The notes under the pieces: generated by a model
What the model was told of the DNA's origin: nothing
Databases searched by the model: none
The model's input: only the letters and a program-made list of their open reading frames with translations
Shown: piece by piece, positions 25,106-38,965 of the stretch
How positions within the stretch are numbered: the first letter of the stretch is position 1
How the letters are laid out: every line of letters begins with the position of its first letter
Assembly (NCBI GenBank): GCA_035582835.1
Contig: JAYKAV010002931.1
Coordinates: forward strand, 248,001 to 312,000
DNA from: Phoebastria nigripes
Taxonomy: Eukaryota; Chordata; Aves; Procellariiformes; Diomedeidae
Length of the DNA stretch: 64,000 bases
Direction: 5' to 3'
Program-made: the position numbers and the translations under genes

Positions 25106-27279
25106 GCCAGGCGTTTTTCTCAGCATAGATGAGGATCTTCAAGCTCATAAAAGCCTTCAGACCATTGCTATCTGGCCCAGAGTCTCGTGAGAAGCAGAAC
25201 GAGGAATTTAACCCCAACCTCACGAGCTCCCAATATCCAGCATTTTCTCCACATACACAACACTCTGCCAGTGAGGTATGACTCAGGGCACAGGGTGTGC
25301 TCCCTTGCAGCTCCTCTCCAAAAGGGAGAGCAGAGGTGGTGGTGGGGATGCACATACTGTTGGGAGGAAGCGCAAGTACTACTGGTGGGACCATCTCTGC
25401 AGGGTGATCAAGGGAGGAGAGGACACGTCACCTCCCCAGGACCTCCAGCTCCTGCTGCATCTGGACGATGCTGCTTCCCCTCCAACCCCAGCAGCCCAGA
25501 GGCTGTGGAGAACAACAGACCCCATTTAAAATAGCAGGAAGGAAGGACAGACACTGGGCGCAGGCATCTGAAAAAATTAAAAGCAATTGATTTACACTGG
25601 AGGGGAGAGGAGAGAGTTGTTGGTTGGGGTTTTTTTTAGCCTGGTTTCCCGGCAAGCAGCAGGGCTGTGCAAGCCGGCTCCCACCATGGGTTATTGCCTG
25701 AGACCCCAATCCACAGCCATCCCCCATGCCACGGGGCCTTCCCAAGGGCTGCTCCCCTCCCACCCCAGGGCAGCCCTCATCCCAGGCAGCGGTGAGCCAT
25801 TGGGTTTGGGTTTTGATCTGGGGGTAGGAAAGGGAAATGGCCTTTGCCATTTCCTAAGCATCCCCTAGGCCTTGAGTGAGGGTTATGACCTCTCAGGTAG
25901 AGGCAGACAAAAGCAAGCCAACTGAAGAGAGCAGCACAAGGGTACAGGTCCTTGGCCTCTTCACCCAGAGGACATAAAGCAGCAGTGGGCGCCTTTCCTT
26001 GGGTTAGCAGAAGCCACAAGGGCAGAATAGCCTTTTGTGATACCAGGGGTGGGACTGTCCACCCCAGGAGATGAAAGCTGTGCCCTCTTGTTTACCAGTT
26101 CTGCAAATAACTCCCCCTTGTAGCTTATGCTACGAATAAATCTCATCACTTTTATCGGATGGTGGTACCACGTTCTTCACACGTGTTATAATCTAGATTC
26201 AGGCCACATATTGATGGGACAAGAGGGATCTTTCAGTCGAGAAGTGTTTTTCTCTCAGGTTTAAGCATGTACCTGCCTGGCTGCCATGCCACCGCAGCAG
26301 GATGCAGCCTGCAACAAAAAAGCAGCTTTTTATTTACAGGCCTCCCTGCTCAGTATGATCTGGAGCCAAGGCCGCCCAGCAGTGTTTACATCGGACAAAA
26401 CCACCAGATCTACGTTTGTGTGGTTTTTTTTTTACCTCAGAATGTCTTTTTAATTTATACACCCATGGATCTTACTTACCTCCCAGCTGGGTCCAAAACC
26501 CAAGTTTCCTCTGCGTTTGCTTAGTGTTCCTAACAACCTGGCAGCACACACTAATTGTACACACATGGTTATAGGATATGGCTTTACAAAGGAGGGAGTT
26601 TTACAGCCCTTGGTTTTAGTGTGTCTCATAGTGCAATTTAATGGTAGAGCAGAGCCAGTCATGTCACCACATGCCAATGCTCCTGCTTCGGAAAGCACTG
26701 TGGAAGCAAGCAGGAGCTGTCCAAGAAAAGATTTGGCCCAGGTGTTTAAAAAGGACTCAAGTTCCTTTAATGAGACAACATTGACAGAACAAGAAGCATA
26801 CTACCAGTGTAAAGGAGAGAAATGTCTGCAGGAGATGTAGGTTTTGATGGTTCTGAAAGTTTTCTGATTAGGCTGATTTGTGCTTGGTGCAGCAGAAAAG
26901 GAGGGCTGGAAAGGCAACTTTTCACCACCTCTGAAAACCTGAACAATTTTTCTCTAAATACCTGAAAGTAGATTTAGGAGCTTAGCATTAGCCATCGAGC
27001 TTTGTAAATGCTGGCCAATAATAATGACAGATTTTCCCAGCTGCATCTTAAATCTGTTACTTCTTGTTATAACCTCATTATGTGAGAAGCATGATAGATA
27101 TTCCTTTAGCACATCCCTTTGTGATTCTGTAGTCAGTTGTCATCTATCTGTTATTCTCCACATCATTCATTATATGTGTTGCCCTCTCCTGAGCTCTAGA
27201 GGAGGCCCCAGACAATTCTAGCACCGCAGATGTGTGATTTTGGCAGGACCGCTCAGTTGCTGTTCCTCAGAAATAATCC
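25106..27279. other. No gene recognised
   Basis: G+C rises between about 25250 and 25760, and several open frames up to 140 codons overlap on both strands, as expected for G+C-rich random sequence. No domain or exon is recognised. Confidence 0.4.
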
Positions 27280-27600
27280 TGCCTCGGCGCAGGGATGAAA
27301 TGTTGCAGCAGATCCTTTCTAATTAGCTGTGAATGCTGAAGGGAGAAGCCCTTCCCCATTGTTGCCATTTTACTGCCGGACCCTGCTCTCTGGAAGGTAG
27401 TGAGAAAGCATCCACTGACCAAAATTATACTGAATCAGATGCAAACAATTCAGATAGCCTTTTGGAAGATGAATACAATTTCAGATGATTATTATGCATC
27501 TTACTTGCTCTTTAGCAGGGTAAACTAGCCTGCGCTGAGCTCTGAGCTGCCATGACAAGGCTATTATCAGCTTCAAACCAGTTAATTTAAAGCTACCTCA
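27280..27600. promoter_or_regulatory. Candidate conserved non-coding element
   Basis: Contains a homeodomain core TAATTA (27320-27325) and a POU-like ATTATGCAT (27491-27499) in repeat-free sequence. Visual judgement only. Confidence 0.25.
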
Positions 27601-30600
27601 GCTACCTCTCTGCACTGTCCCTCTCTTCCTGTCTAGATATCTTTTGAAAAGACACACTCTCACACTCTCCCTGTCTTTGATCAAATACATGCCTGAAAGT
27701 GCCACTGCATATTAACAAACCTTCAAAGTGGTTTAGCTGGTTCTTTAAGAACCAGAGTACCTGGAGCCCTGGGGTGGCTGCAAACAGCAGGTAACCATGG
27801 GCTAAATGTGTGAACATTTCTGACAATAATGTGTGTGCAGAGTGTCACAGCATGTCCATCCTTGTATATCTCTCTGGATTTCCCACATGCTTTAAATCAG
27901 GCCGCCATTTGCAGCTTGGAAGTATAGAAAAGAACGTGTCAGAAGACAAAATGAAAGGGTATAATAATGCTGCAGACAAGAATATCTACTGAACTATTTC
28001 TTAAGCAGGTCTGACTTTTATTTGTATGGACAGCCTATTTCTTTACTGGAGATATGGCAATTCTCACATTATGGAGCACTATCATTTAAAATACAATTTT
28101 GATTAATATCACTCAAAAATTAAACATTGAGATAGTTCAGTTCCTTCCAAGGAGGAAATTCAAATCCACTAGGGAAGTCATAGACAACATGTGTAAACTC
28201 TTTTGCGGATGGAAAATGATGAAGCATCCCAGAACATCATTATTCCTCACTACTTCCTGAAATCTGTTCCTCAAATCCCCCAAACTAACAACCCAGCGGA
28301 TTTATGATTTACCGAGAGGTCCACGGGTTTCTCAGACCATTCACCCAGCTTTGTGAGGAAGTGAGGGATTACAGGGAACTACACAAGCAGGTCAGCCAAG
28401 GTTCATGTCTTGACTTAACTGTAAGTTGATGGTGACATTTTCCAGACATTTATGGGGAGTTCATCTTGGGAGATGCTCATTTTATAGACACAGGGTGGAA
28501 TTTCCTGAAGCAGGTATTTCCAGTGCCATGTGCATCCTTGCAGAGTAGCAAACACTTCCATCTCACCAGCTTTTTCAAAGACACTTGAAACATGAAGGAA
28601 TCACACTGTGCTCTGTACATGAGAGAGGAGAAAGCTGAGGCATGCCCTTTGTCCCCATCCATGCTGCATCCCCAGCCACCATTCACACACACAACTCATT
28701 CTAGACAGGTTCCCAAAATGACACAAGAAGGAGGTGGAAGTATAGGTCCTTCCTCTCCACACCAGGACACTGTGGGGGTCCTTGCTAGGACCTTGCTAGG
28801 ACCCGCACAGGATGAGCAACACCTCTGTAGAGTCAACCCTGAGGCAGGGGAGCCCAGAGCCTCAACACATTCATTAAGGGAGGTCTGTGTCTCCAAGGCA
28901 GGCTGGCGCAATTCCTCCTAAAACTCTGGAAAGCACTGATAACTGCCTTCTGCTGTGAAACAGTGTCACTGTAAATTGTAAGGTTGCTATCAGCAGCAGT
29001 GCAGGCAGGAGACTGCCTAAAAGCAAATGGTATACTTCCAACTATAAATCTCTTGCTACTCTTTAAAATGCCAGATGGTCAGTTTATGCAACTGTCTAAT
29101 TGTTCTTTATAAAAAGCCAGAGGTGTGCGTGTTGCTTTACCGATAATTAAAAAAGGTCAGGTCTGAACCATAGATGGCTTCCAGTCTGGATTGGACACAA
29201 CACAGCAAGGGATGGGAATAACCCAGTTGTGAGTGAAGGCTGGAGAAGGTGAGGACTGGAAGAGTGAGAAATCACTCAACACCCTTCTTGCATACACTGG
29301 TTATCTCCATTCTCAGGAGACATTTTGACTCAAAGTTTAAATGGAGATGATTTTAAGCAGGTCAGTGCTCTGTGGACACGAACTAGTTCAGCACTAGTTG
29401 GAAAATGATGGCCACAGTTGTTGCAGATGTTTGATTTCAATGCATTTGGATTGAAAGATAGGAACAGTTTTCCCTTGAAGAATATGTTATTGCTGCTTGC
29501 TACGGCTGTTCATAAGTGTTTCCAAAAATGATAACCACTCTTGCCAGCCCTCATTTTGCTACCATTCTCTTTTATAATGCTTAGAAAAATTGTGTAGGCA
29601 GATTTTCAGATTATCATTGCTCCATTTCCCTCTAGTCTGCACCTAGAGACGATCTGCCTCTCTTACCTGTTGGGCAACAGGAAGTTCTCTGAGGAAGTTC
29701 CACAGACTTTTGGTACACCTGGGATGACAGTGGGGCGCAGACTCAATTGACACTGTAGTTTATACTCTGCAATATATAGCAAGAGATGGCCGTTCAGATT
29801 TCTGTGATTCCTATTGCAATATTTATAGGTATATCTCTGTAATCTAAATGTAAAATCTATTGAGTGACTGATGCTGAAAGGAGCCCATTCTTGTAGATCC
29901 GTATAGAACAAGGAAGATTTTATACCTGACGTGAGCAGGATGTTTTCTGTTTGCACCCACTGTCTCGCCCAGGAGTATCTTGCAGTTAGCAATACTCAAA
30001 GTGATAGCAAAGCACAGAGAATACCATTCAGCACAGTGAGCACCAGTATATAGAGGAGGAAATGCTGCTGTATGACGCTAATATGTTAGCTATTCTAAGA
30101 TGGACATGCCTGCAGCAGGACTGCATTCTTTCTCTCTTTAGGACAACTTTTATTTTTTTTCCTTTTCACATGTATTTGGTCATCTGGTGCCCACACAACT
30201 TTATAACTTTGATAAAAGAAGCCAAATGTTTTTATTTTTAATATAATTCTCTGGAGAGAGAAGTAAAGGGCTTGAATTATTCTGACCATAGCCTGCTGTT
30301 GCATCACTGTCACTTCAACTGATTGTGAAACAGAATTCTTTTGCCTCAACAAAAATATGGTTTGCCAGGCATAATTCTCTGTGTGTAAAAGAGAGAGCAC
30401 AAATCCCATTACCTGTAAACAAGATTTGTGCATCTACTTCCCATACAGAGACTTGAAAAATGTATTCCCATAGGCCTCTGCCCAGGGAGCTCAGTTGTCT
30501 TGCTGGTTTTAAAATTGATTTAAAGACAACAGCATAAATTTAAAAATGTGGATGTTAGCACTGGGGTGCGCAAACCCTGAATCAGGGCAACAGCATTTCA

Positions 30601-32920
30601 GAAAATAAAAAATCAGTTAACAAAAGGGGTTTGTACAAGAATGCCATTGGCTTAAGTTACAGTATCTGTTTAATTGAATCAGTTCTGATGAAACCTTTTA
30701 AAATCTTCACTGCAGTCAGGACGGTATAACCATAACAGGTTTTGGATCCCTTTCCTAACACTCTTTTTCTCTTCCTTTCTCCTTTTGGGTTAAAAAAGTA
30801 GAAACAGCATCTCTAAGCCATTCTCTGCTGTGTTATCTACACTGAGAAAGAGGGATGCCTCCCCCCGCCTTTTCCACCCACATGCATTTGCTGTCTGGAT
30901 ATTTGTTTTCTGTTTTCTCTCATGAAAAGGTAGCATGTTAGATGAAAGCACCACCTGAACAGGATCTCGCCAGCAGGCCACTAGCCAGAATATTCTGTAC
31001 TGCCAGTGTAAAGGTCTGTGACGATTTAGATGCCCAGCACTTTGCAAAGGCTGTGGCTGTAAAACATGAATGGTGTGCATGCATTTTTCATACCAAGATG
31101 CAGTACTTTAGCTTCCTTTATAGTACTTACATCCCGGCTTCTCTCTTGCACAGACTTAGCATCATGTTACGCTATCAACAAGCTCTAAATAGTTTGCAGA
31201 AACAAAGTGCAATGATTTCAGTGCACAGTGCTTCTAGGAGAACACAGGATTATCCCATTCCCCAGTCCTTCTGTCTGAGTGCTTATATCCTAAGACATAG
31301 GATCTATCAGTAGAGGGTAAGGTGGGAATCTCTGAGGGAGTTAACTACTACAGTGCTGGAGCTCTGGGAAGGGTGGATGTGCTCAAGGATTCTGTTTATC
31401 AGACGTGGATCCTGCCTGTCAACGCAAGGACCATGCACTGTGGGGATCCTGTATCAGTGACAGTGGGTGGGAATCACTTGGATGCAATTCATTCATACCT
31501 ATGTCTTCAGATACAGAGATCTGCACCTGAGCTGGGATCCATTAGGCAATCTGACTGAGGGGATCTGGTCTTTACAGTCAGTGGAAATCTGGAAAGTACA
31601 ATCAATGGAGTCTCAAGTGCTTGTCATTTTGTCTTAAACTAGGTGTCTAAACTGAATCAGAATAATTTTAACTTCTCTAAATTCAGGAACATGATTAGCT
31701 AGGAGTATATAGAGTTTTAGTATCAAATGAGCCAGAGGAAGATGTTTCCAGCCTTAATAACAGTGGAGAAGAAATAAGAGAAATCATTTAATAATAGAGA
31801 TTCTGTGTGTGCTTTCACCTCTCTGGGTGCAAAACAAATGGTGCTGAGGGTTAATTACCTTCACACTTGAAGTTTGCCAGAGTTCAGATAAGTGGTTTTG
31901 AGATAAATACATTTCCAAAGAAGCTTCGCTGGTCCACACAAGGGGCATTTGCCAAAAGGATTATTGGACATGTACATGTTCACCTGCTTGGTGGCAAAGA
32001 AATTTTGTGCACATAAACGCTCCCTTTCTGGTTGGACTTTTGCAAGTGTCAGCTAGTGTCAACAGTTTTTCCAAACTCCTTTTGTCATGACTGCCACTAC
32101 ATCTCATCATGAAATACAGTTTCAAGAGGAGATTCAAATGGTGAAGGATTTTTTAAATGGGTTCATTTAATATGCTTTGCACCTTAGTTATGGCAGGAAA
32201 TACTTCTTTCTTCATGACTGTCTGGCTCTGTGGGTTTCAGCTCTCTGGGCTGAGCATAGCAAGAATCTTTTATTTCTTTCAGACTAGAGTTCCTCCCATC
32301 TGGCACTCAGGAAAGTGCATAACAAAAGGGTGTTTCCAACAAACACCAGCTTCAGCAAAAGCTTTTTTTAAAGTTTTCAACCAATTTTGGGTCTGCGTCA
32401 TAAAGCAAAAGGAATGGTACAACATGTGAAGAGCTGTGCTGTGTAAACAGATTGCTGTTGATGTGTGTTCCACAGCTGGACTTATGGCTACATTAACTTG
32501 TTCTGATGCGATAAGATTTTGACATCCAGGCTTCATGCGCCAGTCGATAAATGATGGGGGACAAATTAAAAACAAATTTGTTAGCATGAAACAACACTAG
32601 TATCAGAAGTCTGTCAGTTAGGTGCTAGCACAGAACATTGTCATTATACAAGTGCCTTTTTGCTATAAATGACTGTCCAGCAACTCTGCTAGAAACCTGG
32701 GTCTAAAGGATTGCTAGTAGGAGGCTGATTTCAGAGTTCATTAGGCTAAAACTTGGCAGGCGGATTCTCAGGCCAGATGTGCATTTTTTATTTTCCAAAA
32801 AATTGTATCAATCCATTCAAGCACCTTTGATCTAGAGTTTGGCAAACAGATCACAATTCTCAAAGTTTCATATGGATGTTTTTATTCCAAACTTTAGGTT
32901 AACAATGGTTTCCTTAAAAG
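27601..32920. other. No gene recognised
   Basis: Unique-looking DNA with open frames up to about 123 codons and no recognisable exon, RNA gene or TE. Confidence 0.4.
28780..28801. repeat. Short tandem duplication, 11-bp unit, with stem-loop potential
   Basis: CCTTGCTAGGA occurs twice in tandem. GGGTCCT (28776-28782) and AGGACCC (28798-28804) are inverted copies around it. Confidence 0.85.
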
Positions 32921-32939
32921 AAAAAAAAAAAAAAAAAAA
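32921..32939. repeat. Poly-A run (19 A)
   Basis: An uninterrupted A tract. No retrocopy was recognised upstream and no flanking duplication was found. Confidence 0.9.
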
Positions 32940-34830
32940 GGCCTTGTAAGCAGCTAGCCCTTCAAGATAGCTGTATTGGCCTCCTACATTTTCTCCCTTC
33001 CCCCTCCTCAAATATTGCTTGCAAATGGCAGATAACAAAAATGCATGAACATGCCTAGTAGCCTTGTTGCCATGCTCCAGTGCCAAATTGAAACCACGCC
33101 ACCCTATAACAAACCTTGACCTGCAGTGTAATTGCTCTTTTTTTCATGGTTTCCTACTCTGCCCTGACCATTTCAAATTGCACTGACCTGCCACCCACTA
33201 TTCCAGACAAGTTACCAGCCAGGAGTCCAGCTTTTAAATGAAACAGGGTTTTAACTCCAAAATGGCATGAGGAATTTAACCGCTTCAAGATGTATCATTG
33301 TGTATTGCTAACCAAAGCTTGGAGTGCTACCTAATACATGACATCCCCATGGAAATGTCAGCAAATGCTACTGCAGTGCAGAAATAGCAGAAGCTGCCTA
33401 CAGTAAAGGGAATGAGGGGGAAGATTATAGCTGTACTGGTGAGCTTCATTGCTGGAAGTTTTCAAAATAGGTCTGTAACTGCAGCTAGATTTTTACTGAA
33501 TCATGTCACATATTTCCAGAGGATTTTGTAGACTGAACAATATAATTGTCGATACAATGAAAAAAGGCACTGGATCGTTAAAACCTATTTTTAATGGACA
33601 ACTAGTCTTTTAAAGCAGTAGTGAGTAAGCCTCAGTAGAGACACAGTTTCATGCCGACATCTAAAACCACAGATTTTCTACAGTCCTCCTGATACTTTTG
33701 GAGGTCCCTCTTTGTGCTTAGACCTGGATTAAAGTAAAAGTGCTGTAAATGCTCTTCACAAGACCCCAGCTCCTTCAGATGCACAAAGGTCTAATTTTCG
33801 CTTTCATTAGTGTTTAGGATATAATATCCGTTTCTAGCCCAAGCTGATACAAAGCACACCTTGAAAATATAATTGTCCACCTTTCTCTGCAGGCAACCTG
33901 GAACAAGGATTTGTGCCGTATAAACCATCTGGGCGTCTTAAGCACTGTAATATTTAACTCCATCAGCGTACCAGTAACAGAGGGAGCCTGTGGCAGAGGA
34001 AAATGCTGGCTGGCCCGAAACACCCTCTAACTCAGACACAGCACGTGCTTAGCCAGGCTTAGTACAGACCAGACATATGGTCTGGCCTTAACAGAATAAG
34101 TCAGCAGTGCCACTTTGACCTGCCCGAGGAAGGCTGCTGCCCTGCCCTGGGGGAGAAGGGAGTGTGGTTGCAGGATGCTAAGGAGCCTCCTTAATCTGGA
34201 CCATCTGGGCTGGGAGGATGAGCCCATATTGCCCCATCAGACAGAGCTCTCAGGACTTCCTCAGAGCTGGCGATGCTTTCAGCTGGCATTGCTGGCACCA
34301 GGATGGCATGAGGGGGGATACCGGCGCTCTGAGCAGTGCAGCTCCCCCGGCTTCTTGTGTTATCCTAAGACAGAAAAGCATCATTTTGGGGGGAGAGGCA
34401 CCTGTTCCTCCTAGTTGAAGTCTGCTTGACCCAGCAGGGACTCTTTCGGCTGCAAAGAAGGGCTGGGTTTTTGCGTGCTGTCAGGCTCTTCTGCATTGTT
34501 TCTTGATGAACGGTATTAATAAGGCAGGTGTTTTACCCAGCCCAGTTGGTGTTTTGTCCCTGGAGAGGTGTAATCCAGGGGTGTGGGAGAAGGATGTTCG
34601 TGTAGTAAATCTTTTATTATTTAAATAGGAAACATTTTTTATGGGGGATATGAGCAGTGTTTAAAAGCTGCAGAGCTAGACACTCCAGGGATCAGCTGTA
34701 AACGAAGGTTAAGCCTTGTGAAGGCTTCTACCTTGGCTTTTTTATTGGGATTGCTATTGTGACTGAGGCCTTGATGTTTTATAATCCTGGCCATATGGTT
34801 ATGTGGTTTTGGAGAAGAGGGTTTGGCGAA
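32940..34830. other. No gene recognised
   Basis: Contains a G+C-richer part at about 34100-34450 with overlapping chance frames and a SOX-like motif cluster at 33536-33558 (see findings). No gene or TE is recognised. Confidence 0.4.
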
Positions 34831-34860
34831 GGGCAGGGGAAAGGGGGGAGGGAAGGGAGG
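34831..34860 (+). other. G-rich tract with G-quadruplex potential
   Basis: Five separate runs of three or more G, separated by one to three bases, lie within 30 bases of the plus strand (GGGCAGGGG, then AAGGGGGGAGGG, then AAGGGAGG). This fits the usual four-run rule with short loops. Confidence 0.7.
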
Positions 34861-37800
34861 TTGTTGTTACTGCTGCAGTGGAACGAGTATGCTCAACTTT
34901 CCCATTCTGGTGTGTCCTAACTTACAGCATATGGACACCAATTCCACAGTCTTTGTTGGGAAATCACATGGGCATTGCTAAATCATTTAATCTAAACTTT
35001 GAAAGGGAAAAATAATAAGGTGATTAAGGACAACCTGAAGCTACTTGATAATGTGATGCTGAGGGGATGGAATCGCCTTTCATTACCGAGCTAGGACGAA
35101 GACTAGCTGCTGAGTGCAGGGAAGAGGTAGGTGGTGGATTTTTCTGATTTTTTCCAATAGGGCAGCTGCTTATGTTCTTTCCATTATAAGAGAGACAGAT
35201 GCACAGAGCAAGAGCTTCAATGCCTTCTGCAGAGAGCTCTATTAGCTCTGAGCCGAAATTGAACCATGCTAATTTTAAAGCACTGCAATATAGCCGTTTT
35301 ATTTCCTCCAGCTGTGGGTCTTGACTTTCAACTAGGAAGAGGGGGCAGAAAGACAGGGGGAAAGAAGGACTGGAAAAAATAAAACCACAGGATGCCTGTC
35401 AATACCTACTCTTGAGTTAAGAGACTCTGAACAGGACTAGAATTGAAAGAAATTATTAAAGTATTGTACTGCCTCCCCCTGGAAATGAGCACAATCCTTG
35501 TTCTTCTCCAAATATTTAGGATGCACAATTCAAGAATTCCTTTTCCACCTGAAATTCTTCTTAGGATGTTAAAAATATGGGGAGTGCCTAGAGTATCCTA
35601 ACAACGTGCATGCGGTAAGGCCTGCTATTTCAATTATTTTCATCAGCGGCATCAATGGGAAAACTTTTCAAAGACACAAAAGGGAATTGGGTACTTACTT
35701 CCTACCCAGTGCCTAAATCCCCTCTGTGCCACTGGAGACCTCTCCTCAGATGAATAACCAATGAACTCTGAAGAACCCATTTCCAGATGTGAAGCTGGAT
35801 TTATGATACTAGAAATTCTCAACAGCAGCAAAGTACTGAATGTGTAGTTCACGTTTGGATTCTTTCAAAGAGGCTCACTTGCTAGAATTTTGTTGGAGGT
35901 TTCCCTATTAATTGATATAAAAGTTAGGACGAGGAGAAACATCAAGGAGTGATTGGCAGGTGCCCACAGGTTTGGAGAGTTTTGCTTTGATGACATTTAT
36001 GAAATGCTAAAGAAGCTGAGTGTTCCCAAAGTATCAGCCCACACTTTGCAGGAAGTCTAAGTCAATTCATCCTACAGAGGAAACGAAAAGTGTCTGTTTC
36101 TTTAAATCTTTAATGAGGTGTTGCTCATGCTGCACCAAGGATTTAAAAGCTAAATACATTTTGGGCCCTGCTTTATATCTCTGTTCTTTGACCATCTACA
36201 GTATATAAATGCAGTTTAATGCATAGTACTTAAATGATATTGTTATTTATCCTGTTATTTTTTGAGGCAGTGTATCTCAGTCACTGCACACTGGCAGCGT
36301 GCAGTTTAGGTAGCTCTAGGGATGTTTCACAGTTTGCAAGTGAGTAAGCATCAGTGGTGAGATTGCCAAATTGCTTTGTGAGCGGTAGTGCTCTGGCTTT
36401 GCCAGAGCAGATACTTTCCAGCTGTACACTGACTGCAAAGTAATAAGAAATGGCAAGCATTACTGGAAGAGAATAACTCCTGGAAGTGACAGAAAGGTGG
36501 CCTCCCCAAAAGGAATGAGGAGGGAGAATTGCCTCACCTTCTTGGGGCCAGAGCTATGGCATTTCTCTGAGACCTGCAAATTTCTTCCAGGCTGTCTATG
36601 ATACTGCAATGCCAAACCACTAGCAACTCATTACATTCCTACCAGCAAAGCCTGGCTCTGGCAACTCAGTGCTTTAGTAGCCAATATTAACTTATTATCC
36701 TAAGTAAAACTCTTTGTAACAGGTGTGTGCCAGACACATTTCCAATCTCATTAAGAAGTTAAAAAAACAAATAAGGCAAAAGGTGGATTTCAGCTGCCAT
36801 CCAACAAAGCACATACGTGCACATGTACTTTCAAATGTGAAAAATCTCATTGCTTTTGAAGGACAAACATATGTCCTTCGTATTAGCATTTAAATCACCA
36901 CTTGACTTACAGTTGTTGTTTTTTATCTTGAGTGTTGTAAAAATGCTTGATCATCTGCCCTAAAATCTACTGTCTTGGAGAGATCCTAAGTAGACAGTAA
37001 GCTCCATAACTTTTGCTGTGTGAAGGCTGACAGTATGCATGCCTGCATCCCCTGCCTCTGGAAGCAGAGCTGGAGGGGGCCACAGGCAGAGCACAGCCTT
37101 GCTGGGACATGGCCAGTATGGAGTCTACCTGCTCAGTGTAACCTATGGGCAGAGGAGGAAATGTAAAGCTTGATATGCTCTGATCACTCCTCACCTTGGA
37201 GCTGCTTCATGGCTCCTACTGAGGGTGGCGGTTCTGGGCCAGGCTTACAAAACTAAGAGCCCAAAGTTAAGCCCCATATGGGTATGCACCAAAACAAGTA
37301 TCCAAAGGACTGTGCTGACCTAGGTGTCACTGCTTCCTCTGGACACTTACTGTGGACAAGTGTGCAGGCTTATGAAATGGAAGGTGATCATCACTAGCCT
37401 CCAACATGCCATTGGAGAGCTTCAGGATTCGGTGCTGGCAACGGGGTTACCCTTCGGAGCAGTACACTTCTAAGAAAAGAGATAATGTGTGGAGTTGCAT
37501 TCCTTGTTCATTCCTTTCTCTGTGGTACTTTGTACTGAGAAGATTTTTAAAAGAAATTTTAGTTTGGATCTCCCAGGTCTTCTTAAAGAGTTTTAGTGAT
37601 GTCCAGATCTGTGTATTGTAAAGTTCCTGGGGTAGGGATAATCCCCTACTTAGTAAACTTTACCTGTAGTGCAACACTGACCACTCCGGCAGTACTGCAG
37701 GCAAGTAGGACTAAAAGGTGCATGGGAAGTGATTAGACAATTTGGTCTGAATTCAGAGACAAGCAGAACCTCTTGGCTGCTACTAAAGAAACACTGGGTC

Positions 37801-38689
37801 CCACAACTCAGTGACCTGTATCCTTTAGTTAGCCAAACTCCAACTTGCTGCCTCATCAAAAGCTTCTGATCCTGCTGCCACCACAGGAGTGTTTGTACCT
37901 GGCACAAATACTTTTCAAATAATGTTTAGTTGTTTCATGTTATACCAAAATACATGTCCTCTGAGGAAGGCCTCTGCAGTGCACCTGCAGATTGCTGACT
38001 GCCACTCCAGTCACCATGCTACGGTTGTTTGAAGTGTCTTTAATCTGAACTGTGAAGAGTTCTGGCGTACTTCGACTAGCAAAGTCCATTGTCATAGTAA
38101 CCACTAATTATTTTAAAATAAGCCTCTCTTCACCTAAATAATAGTTAATAATGCCTTATATTCTTCACAGATGCTTTCTTTCAAATCCTTGCTCCTCATG
38201 AAGCTGGAACAGCTCCTCATATCTCAAGCAAACATAAAAGGAAAAACATAAACTAATGTCTTCTGGACACATGGAGAAGGATCGGTTTCACTCCTGTGCA
38301 CCTATTTTTAATCCCTGTCACTGCCTATATTACATAAACAATTTTCAAGCAGAAATCCCCCTTTACTTTGATCAGTAGTTCCACTTTAAAATCAATGACA
38401 TAATATATCCTTTGGGAAGGAAACAATTTCTGAGAATAAATGAAGGCCCAGCTTTCTGGATCTTGGAAATAGCACTAAGATCTGTTAAAATCCAAACCAG
38501 CTGTTTAAGAAGCTCCTCAGAGGCTTCTAAAAGACAGACAAAAGTTGACAATTGATCTCCAAGCAAAAGTGTCTAGGTTAAAAAATAAGTAATATTAACA
38601 AGACTTTGATGTCTTATTATCTGAAATTAGGCACTTCTTAGCTCACTAATTTCCTCTGATTTTCATTTTGTGCAATTAACCTGCAGGAA
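34861..38689. other. No gene recognised
   Basis: Unique-looking DNA with open frames under 90 codons. No exon, RNA gene or repeat family is identified. Confidence 0.4.
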
Positions 38690-38965
38690 ACATACCCAGT
38701 GCATTAGCTAAACACCAACTGGACGACAAGGAACGGATTGACGTGACACAAATCACAAACAATGCAATTTCTTAAGAGGCCTTGTAAAGGGCAAGAAGTA
38801 GCTTTTGTTCTATTCATCCAAATGCATTTGAGCAAGAGCTCTCTGGGTTATGCTAGCAACCCAAAGCTGCCCTTCCAAATCAGTGAGCTTGTGGGTTTTA
38901 ATCACTTCAAGTAAATGAGCTATTCTAGTTATCAACAGGGAAACAGTTGCCAATCATAGTAGAGA
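38690..38965. promoter_or_regulatory. Candidate conserved non-coding element
   Basis: A repeat-free block containing a CRE/E-box-like TGACGTGAC (38739-38747) and A/T-core motifs. Visual judgement only. Confidence 0.2.

Noticed and set aside
25089..25868. Cluster of 60-140 codon frames in G+C-rich DNA
   Set aside because: Frames overlap on both strands and in several registers with no family features, as expected from composition alone.
32921..32939. Poly-A as the tail of a processed pseudogene
   Set aside because: No mRNA-like sequence is recognised upstream and no flanking duplication is visible.
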